DNA of 18,933 nt from an uncultured Lachnospiraceae bacterium (GTDB lineage: Bacteria; Bacillota; Clostridia; Lachnospirales; Lachnospiraceae). Where the stretch lies: positions 1 to 18,933 of the forward strand of contig CAJUSQ010000051.1 of the NCBI GenBank assembly GCA_910588885.1. Direction: 5' to 3'. The notes beneath the pieces are model-generated. The model was not told the origin of the DNA. It did no database searches and worked only from the letters and a program-made list of their open reading frames with translations. Position 1 is the stretch's first letter. Each line of letters starts with the position of its first letter. This document shows positions 14,315 through 18,933 of the stretch, in pieces. Made by a program: the position numbers and the translations under genes.

Positions 14315-15964
14315 TCACGGCTCATCGTCTTCAATCTCAAGTTCCATATTGATCATTTTTTCAATATCCACATAGGATTCCTCAAAGGGCCTTGCAGATT
14401 CGTTCCGCCTGATTTGGATTTCCACATCCTTGCCGGTCTTCTCCCCAATTGCCTGGGAAATCTCCGCAAGATGCGCCTCGGTATTCACATAGCTCTCCGC
14501 AATCTCATCCTCAAAGACAATCAAAAGGGTGTTGTCCCCGCCCAGGCTCAGCCTGGCTCCTTTTAAAAACGTCCGCACGCTGCCCGGCATATCGCGAATG
14601 ATCGAACGCCAATTCTTCACTACCTGCTGCACATCCTCTGGAATTGCCTTCGGCAAAGGAGCTGCTCCCGGCGCTCCGTTACCCCCGGCTCCCGGCATTC
14701 CATAGGCACCGCCGTTTCCCGGAACTCCCGGCATCCCATAACCGCCGTTTTCAGCTCCTCCCATCCTGGAAATTCCGCCTGCCGCACCATATGCTGCCGC
14801 CTCCCGGATTCCCTGTTCCAGTTTTTTCTCCAGATCATTCATACGGGCCAGCAGGGAATCCAGATTTTCTTCCATCTGTGGTTTACATAATTTAATCAGG
14901 GCAATTTCCGTCAGCACCCGCTTTTGGGTTCCATAGCGCAGCTGGTTGGACAGCTCGGAAAATACCCGGATAAACCGCATCAGCGTCCCGCTCTCTACCA
15001 TTGCCGCTTCTTCCTTCAGCAATACCAGGTTTTCACTGGAAATATCCAATACGTCTTCCATATTGTCGGAACTTTTCAGCAGCAGCAAATTTCGCAGATA
15101 CCAGGTGAAATCCGTTACGAACTGCCCCGGTTCCCGGCCTTTTATCACCAGCTCTTCCAATCCGGCAATCAGGCCGGCCACATCCTGTTTCAAAATCAGC
15201 CGCAGCATCCTGCCGAAAACCTCGGTATCTACGGCGCCCAATACCTCCAGCACCTTGTCATAGGTCAGTTCCTGTCCCAGATAAAAGGCAATGCAGCGGT
15301 CCAAAAGGCTGATGGCATCCCGCAGGGAACCATCCCCGGCTTTGGCAAGATAACGGACTGCCTTTTCCTCTGCCGTTACCTGTTCCGCTTCCAGAAGCTC
15401 CGTAAGCCGCCCGGCAATCACCTCCATGGGAATCCGCCGGAAATCATACCGCTGGCAGCGGGAGAGAATCGTGATCGGAATTTTATGGGCTTCCGTGGTT
15501 GCCAAAATGAAAATCACATAGGAGGGCGGCTCCTCCAACGTCTTCAGCAGCGCATTAAAGGCTCCTATAGACAGCATATGAACTTCATCAATAATGTATA
15601 CTTTGTACTTTCCCTCTGCCGGGGAATAAGCCACTTCTTCCCGGATTTCCCGGATATTGTCTACACCGTTATTGGATGCTGCATCAATTTCTATGACATT
15701 CATGGAATTCCCCTCCTGTATGGCTCTACAGGAGGGGCAGTTTCCACAAGGGCTGCCGTTTTCGGGCTGCTGGCAGTTCACCGCTTTTGCAAAAATCTTT
15801 GCAATCGTGGTTTTCCCGGTTCCCCGGGTTCCGCAGAACAAATATGCATGTCCGATCCGGTCCGCTTTTATTTGGTTTTTCAAAGTTGTTACAATGTGTT
15901 CCTGGCCCTTAACGTCTTCAAACTCCCGGGGCCGGAACTTCCGGTATAAAGCTGTATATGACAT
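14315..15964 (-). CDS. dnaX: DNA polymerase III subunit gamma/tau
   Basis: Clamp-loader ATPase of the replisome, 549 residues. Walker A GTRGTGKT (45-52), zinc-module cysteines 64, 73, 76 and 79, Walker B DEVH (126-129) and the SRC motif (168-170) with its arginine finger are all present. Domain III ends near 375. Residues about 388-440 form a Gly/Pro/Asn-rich repeat linker (two YGMPG units) that leads to a tau-type C-terminal domain. The ATG at 15964 lies one base after the pfkA stop (TAG-C-ATG) with GGAG six bases upstream inside pfkA, so translation is probably coupled. A run of six A (codons 380-381) is noted separately as a possible slip site. Confidence 0.97.
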   Translation of the reverse strand: MSYTALYRKFRPREFEDVKGQEHIVTTLKNQIKADRIGHAYLFCGTRGTGKTTIAKIFAKAVNCQQPENGSPCGNCPSCRAIQEGNSMNVIEIDAASNNGVDNIREIREEVAYSPAEGKYKVYIIDEVHMLSIGAFNALLKTLEEPPSYVIFILATTEAHKIPITILSRCQRYDFRRIPMEVIAGRLTELLEAEQVTAEEKAVRYLAKAGDGSLRDAISLLDRCIAFYLGQELTYDKVLEVLGAVDTEVFGRMLRLILKQDVAGLIAGLEELVIKGREPGQFVTDFTWYLRNLLLLKSSDNMEDVLDISSENLVLLKEEAAMVESGTLMRFIRVFSELSNQLRYGTQKRVLTEIALIKLCKPQMEENLDSLLARMNDLEKKLEQGIREAAAYGAAGGISRMGGAENGGYGMPGVPGNGGAYGMPGAGGNGAPGAAPLPKAIPEDVQQVVKNWRSIIRDMPGSVRTFLKGARLSLGGDNTLLIVFEDEIAESYVNTEAHLAEISQAIGEKTGKDVEIQIRRNESARPFEESYVDIEKMINMELEIEDDEP

Positions 15965-15965
15965 G

Positions 15966-17039
15966 CTAATCTCCAAAGCTGATGCCGATCAGCTTTGCTT
16001 CCTGGATCATCTTGGAATCCGGCTCCACCATCTTCAGCTTGCCGGCCACATCCTGGAGCGGCACCTTCTTCGTCTCGCCGTTCTTCATGGCAACCATGTA
16101 GCCGTAATCCCCCTTCAGAATCAGCTGTCCGGCCGCTGCCCCAAGCCTGGTACAAAGCACACGGTCGTAAGGACAGGGACTTCCGCCCCGCTGGGTATGT
16201 CCGGGCACCGTCACTCGAACCTCAGTTCCGGTACGGGATTCAATCTGGGCTGCTACCTCATAGGAAACCGAAGGATATTCCCGTTTCTTCAGCTTCTCCT
16301 TGTACTCCTTCTTGGACAGCTTGGCATCTTCCTTGGAAATGGCGCCCTCCGCCACCGCCAGAATCGTAAAGCCCTTTCCGGCCCGGCTCCGGCGCTGTAT
16401 CGCTTCCACAACTTTATCAATATCATAAGGAATCTCCGGCAGTAAAATAATGTCCGCCCCGCCTGCAACTCCCGCATACAGAGTCAGCCAGCCAACCTTA
16501 TGTCCCATTACCTCCACAATAAAGACGCGGTTGTGGGATGCCGCTGTCGTATGGATACAGTCAATGGCTTCCGTCGCAATATTAATCGCGCTCTGGAATC
16601 CAAAAGTCACATCGGTGCCCCAGATATCATTGTCAATGGTCTTGGGCAGGTGAATCACATGCAGCCCTTCTTCCCTTAACAGATTGGCGGTCTTCTGAGT
16701 ACCGTTTCCTCCCAGAATCACCAGACAGTCCAGGCGTAGCTTATGATAGGTGTGCTTCATAGCCTCCACCTTATCCAGACCGTTTTCATCCGGTGTACGC
16801 ATCATTTTAAAGGGCTGCCGGGAGGTTCCCAGAATCGTCCCGCCGACCGTCAGTATGCCGGAAAAATCCTTCCCGGTCAGAAGCCGGTAATTGCCGTAAA
16901 TCAACCCTTTATAGCCCTCATAGAAACCATAGACTTCCAGGTCCTCCAGGTTCGCACTCAGTGACTTCACAACACCGCGCATTGCCGCATTCAATGCCTG
17001 GCAGTCCCCGCCGCTGGTCAACATTCCTATCCTTTTCAT
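15966..17039 (-). CDS. pfkA: 6-phosphofructokinase (mixed ATP/PPi active-site signature)
   Basis: Phosphorylates fructose-6-P to fructose-1,6-bisphosphate, the committed step of glycolysis. 357 residues, in the range of the longer bacterial group. The N-terminus is MKRIGMLTSGGDCQALNAAM. The nucleotide site reads GGNGTQKTA (110-118) where most ATP enzymes have GGDGS, and the catalytic motif is PKTIDND (132-138) with Asp136, where E. coli-type ATP enzymes have PGTIDND. Gly113 is the ATP-type residue, while Lys133 is the residue found in PPi enzymes and in mixed 'group III' ATP enzymes. The ATG at 17039 has AAGGA about 9 nt upstream. First gene of the pfkA-dnaX-ybaB-recR operon. Phosphoryl donor: ATP more likely, not certain. 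Confidence 0.93.
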   Translation of the reverse strand: MKRIGMLTSGGDCQALNAAMRGVVKSLSANLEDLEVYGFYEGYKGLIYGNYRLLTGKDFSGILTVGGTILGTSRQPFKMMRTPDENGLDKVEAMKHTYHKLRLDCLVILGGNGTQKTANLLREEGLHVIHLPKTIDNDIWGTDVTFGFQSAINIATEAIDCIHTTAASHNRVFIVEVMGHKVGWLTLYAGVAGGADIILLPEIPYDIDKVVEAIQRRSRAGKGFTILAVAEGAISKEDAKLSKKEYKEKLKKREYPSVSYEVAAQIESRTGTEVRVTVPGHTQRGGSPCPYDRVLCTRLGAAAGQLILKGDYGYMVAMKNGETKKVPLQDVAGKLKMVEPDSKMIQEAKLIGISFGD

Positions 17040-17114
17040 CAGCTCACATCCTTTTTCTTCTTTGACTAACAAACTCTTTACCCGCCGAATGCCCGGAAGC
17101 ATTCCTCTCTTAGT

Positions 17115-17143
17115 ATCATATATTATTTTTGCATGTTCTTCAA
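17115..17143 (-). promoter_or_regulatory. Promoter of pfkA-dnaX-ybaB-recR
   Basis: Minus strand -35 TTGAAG (17143-17138), 17 bp, -10 TATGAT (17120-17115). Predicted start near 17107 leaves a leader of about 70 nt with a small GAATGC/GCATTC hairpin. No other promoter is evident before dnaX. Confidence 0.75.
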
Positions 17144-17152
17144 GATTTTTCA

Positions 17153-17180
17153 TTGCATTTTTGATAATTTGTGTTATACT
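17153..17180 (+). promoter_or_regulatory. Possible upstream promoter toward tRNA-Ser
   Basis: Plus strand TTGCAT (17153-17158), 16 bp, TATACT (17175-17180). It would diverge from the pfkA promoter and start about 140 nt before the tRNA. Weaker than the promoter at 17236-17264. Confidence 0.35.
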
Positions 17181-17235
17181 GATAAAGGTGCAAAGGCGCT
17201 GCCGGAAGACAGGGCAAGCCAAATTCAGAAATCTG

Positions 17236-17264
17236 TTGATTTCAGGAAGGTTTTCAGTTATAAT
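17236..17264 (+). promoter_or_regulatory. Promoter of tRNA-Ser
   Basis: Plus strand -35 TTGATT (17236-17241), 17 bp, perfect -10 TATAAT (17259-17264). Start near 17271, about 58 nt before the mature tRNA. The leader contains an imperfect inverted repeat (AGCAG..TTCTC with GAGAACTGCT). Confidence 0.75.
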
Positions 17265-17328
17265 AGCAGAAGCAGAGGTTCTCTTTTTCTTACTCCTATT
17301 TTGAGAACTGCTGTCTTAGCTGTGACAG

Positions 17329-17419
17329 GGAGAGTTATCGAAGTGGTCATAACGAGCTGCACTCGAAATGCAGTTGTCCTTTACTGGGCACGTGGGTTCG
17401 AATCCCACACTCTCCGCCA
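17329..17419 (+). tRNA. tRNA-Ser (anticodon CGA), CCA encoded
   Basis: The acceptor arm GGAGAGT (17329-17335) pairs fully with ACTCTCC (17409-17415), followed by the discriminator G and an encoded CCA. The anticodon stem CTGCA/TGCAG encloses the loop CTCGAAA, giving anticodon CGA, which reads UCG. A long variable arm (TGTCC...GGGCA) marks a class II tRNA, and the T arm is GTGGG-TTCGAAT-CCCAC. It has its own promoter upstream and a strong terminator 12 nt downstream, so it is a single-gene unit. Confidence 0.97.
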
Positions 17420-17430
17420 GAACGCTACGT

Positions 17431-17463
17431 CCACAAGCGGGTTTGCCGTTTGTGGGCTTTTTT
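17431..17463 (+). terminator. Rho-independent terminator of tRNA-Ser
   Basis: CCACAAGCGG, loop GTTTG, CCGTTTGTGG (10 bp with one G-U pair), then GC and a T6 run. Confidence 0.92.
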
Positions 17464-17529
17464 GATTTTATTGCTTTTTCGGGAAGTATACTTTCATGAT
17501 GTTTTTATCCTGTCCGATAAGCCGAAGGT

Positions 17530-18348
17530 TTATAGTGCGTTCTTTGGACAATTTTTCACACACTCAAAGCAAAGAATACATTCTGTACCGTTTTTTCGTT
17601 TTCGGGAATTATCTGTAACATCTACGTCCATTGGACACATATTTTTGCATTTACCACAAGAAATGCATTTGCTTTTATCACATTTAATTCGTAATAGCGA
17701 GAAATAACTCATGGGTTTCAAAAATATTGTAATAGGACATATGTATTTGCAAAATGCACGATTATCCTTAAAAACAAACGCCAATATTATTCCAAGGGCA
17801 TAGTATATAACGTTCCCTATTATAAACGCCCAAAACATAATTTTCTCAAGATTACTAATATGGGAGAGGAATAATACCAAAACAAATATAAAAGAAACCG
17901 CAAATGTAACATACCTTATCCACCCGATCTTTTTTCTCGGTATTTTAGAAATTTTATATGGAAGAAAATCAAGCACCATTGCCGTCCAACAGGCATATCC
18001 ACACCAACCTCTGCCAAAAAGCAAAGGCCCGAAAATTTTTGCCACCGCATAATGAATGGTTGCAGCCTCAAATACACCCGTAAAAAGATAATACCAGAAT
18101 CCCTCAATCTGCATGTTTTCTCCGCAAATAACCCCCAAATATACCAACATATAAAGTCCCACTAAAAGTTGTGCAACCCTGCGGGCATATTTGTATTTTT
18201 TAACATAAAGGAATATCCCTAAAGAAATAGATAGTCCAATATAGCTAAAATTAAATAAATAAAATGCATTGTCCTGTGTCAGCCATAATGTTACTGCAAT
18301 CGTTTCAAATATTACCAACATAATAAAGGGTAGAAAATACTTTTTCAT
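17530..18348 (-). CDS. NapH-like membrane protein with two 4Fe-4S clusters
   Basis: Membrane-bound electron-transfer protein of the NapH/CcoG-like 4Fe-4S group, 272 residues. Five or so hydrophobic helices lie near 3-22, 33-50, 58-75, 145-163 and 171-193. A GRGWCGYAC motif (112-120) and CKYIC (200-204) resemble the membrane cysteine pairs of the family, though the usual Pro after the first pair is Trp. Two ferredoxin motifs follow: Cys228-231-234-238 and Cys257-260-263-267, each ending in CP. The ATG at 18348 has AAAGGA upstream; an earlier in-frame start lacks one. It has no redox partner in the window, so its electron donor and acceptor are unknown. AT-rich compared with genes to the left. 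Confidence 0.85.
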   Translation of the reverse strand: MKKYFLPFIMLVIFETIAVTLWLTQDNAFYLFNFSYIGLSISLGIFLYVKKYKYARRVAQLLVGLYMLVYLGVICGENMQIEGFWYYLFTGVFEAATIHYAVAKIFGPLLFGRGWCGYACWTAMVLDFLPYKISKIPRKKIGWIRYVTFAVSFIFVLVLFLSHISNLEKIMFWAFIIGNVIYYALGIILAFVFKDNRAFCKYICPITIFLKPMSYFSLLRIKCDKSKCISCGKCKNMCPMDVDVTDNSRKRKNGTECILCFECVKNCPKNAL

Positions 18349-18437
18349 TTTGTTCCTTTCAAGGCTTTTGACTGGCATAGCCAAGCGCCTATGTCCGAAT
18401 CTATACTTTTTTTGCAAATACCGGTTCTAATTTGATA

Positions 18438-18933
18438 TTATTTATACAATTTCCCATAGTAAAACTGCTCTTGAAATGAAATATCGCCTAATATTTTTTC
18501 TTCTGCAATATCTTCTCCATTCAAAGATACAATCCACTTATCCTCCACGTCATCAAAGCGATGCCATACTGCGACTACTTTCCCCTGAAAACGCTTCAGA
18601 GGCTTATTTGTTCCAAATAAATAAACATCCTGTTCTGCTCCATCACCGGCAAGTACATTATTTACATATCCGTAATTGATGGGATAAATCATCTCCGGAT
18701 GGCGAGGATGGGCGGTGCCTAATGGCCTGTCAACAGTTCCGCTTACCATTTTTCCGATCATATGGCTGTAATCCGGCTCATCTGCTTCCATAACACAGAA
18801 AAAATAGTCTAATGTCTGCACGAGCTTATTATCCTCATATAACTTTCTAATTTCAGAAACCGTCATCCATCTACAGTCGGCAACTTCATCCGTTGTTGCA
18901 TCTTCCAAATGCAGGTCTCCATCGTATTCAAAA
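18438..18933 (-). CDS. Nudix (C-terminal part) fused to inorganic pyrophosphatase-like domain; 5' end outside window
   Basis: The open frame runs off the right edge, so the N-terminus is missing; 164 residues are visible. The first 45 or so (TTDEVADCRWMTVSEIRKLY then VQTLDYFF) look like the end of a Nudix hydrolase domain. The rest resembles a family I soluble inorganic pyrophosphatase: HPEMIYPINYGYVNNVL, then DGAEQDVYLF and VVAVWHRFDDVEDKW. The usual D-x-D-P-x-D metal signature is altered to D-G-A-E-Q-D, so pyrophosphatase activity is doubtful. The TTG inside the window that could start a shorter protein has no ribosome site and falls within the Nudix-like part. AT-rich like its neighbour. 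Confidence 0.75.
   Translation of the reverse strand, partial: FEYDGDLHLEDATTDEVADCRWMTVSEIRKLYEDNKLVQTLDYFFCVMEADEPDYSHMIGKMVSGTVDRPLGTAHPRHPEMIYPINYGYVNNVLAGDGAEQDVYLFGTNKPLKRFQGKVVAVWHRFDDVEDKWIVSLNGEDIAEEKILGDISFQEQFYYGKLYK

Noticed and set aside
14924..15949. Plus-strand frame of 341 codons opposite dnaX
   Set aside because: Antisense of dnaX codons; no start signals or recognisable motifs.
17133..17465. Plus-strand frame of 110 codons running through tRNA-Ser
   Set aside because: It reads through the tRNA and its terminator hairpin; no ribosome site.

Overview
The window looks like part of a low-GC Gram-positive chromosome, most likely Lachnospiraceae / Clostridium cluster XIVa. The evidence is the gene set and order (pfkA-dnaX-ybaB-recR, a LysM protein with a DUF5711 protein and a CvpA-family protein, then rplM-rpsI), strong AAGGAGG-type ribosome binding sites and sigma-A type promoters. 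This placement is inferred from gene content; no database search was done. Almost everything is on the minus strand. Exceptions are an AraC-type regulator and a tRNA-Ser on the plus strand.

Reading in transcription order from the right end: (1) 17.46-18.93 kb is an AT-rich block with a NapH-like membrane ferredoxin and the 3' part of a Nudix/inorganic-pyrophosphatase-like fusion. It starts just past a complete tRNA-Ser(CGA) gene that has its own promoter and terminator. (2) 13.3-17.1 kb is a housekeeping operon: pfkA (with an unusual mixed active-site signature), dnaX, ybaB and recR, driven by a clear promoter at about 17.13 kb. (3) 5.28-13.28 kb is a pentose module. A plus-strand AraC-family regulator faces araA, a ribulokinase (araB) and araD. 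These are followed, behind a second promoter, by a transaldolase and a two-subunit transketolase, ending in a strong terminator. Together these genes take L-arabinose to D-xylulose-5-phosphate and then through the non-oxidative pentose phosphate pathway to fructose-6-P and glyceraldehyde-3-P, which meet glycolysis at the level of the neighbouring pfkA. (4) 1.35-5.0 kb holds three envelope genes: a degenerate-MPN/transmembrane/LysM protein, a DUF5711 protein and a CvpA-family protein, followed by a terminator. (5) 0-1.09 kb is rplM-rpsI with a textbook promoter and a roughly 200-nt leader.

The most interesting points are: the LysM protein with an apparently dead JAMM/MPN domain and its two conserved-looking partners; a triple operator-like repeat and a 13-bp hairpin upstream of it; a 46-47 bp tandem repeat that duplicates the 3' end of araA into the araA-araB gap; two mutually exclusive hairpins in the rplM leader; the GGNG/PKTIDND signature of PfkA; and the base-composition break just after tRNA-Ser. 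No CRISPR array, phage gene, transposase or recognised defence system was seen.
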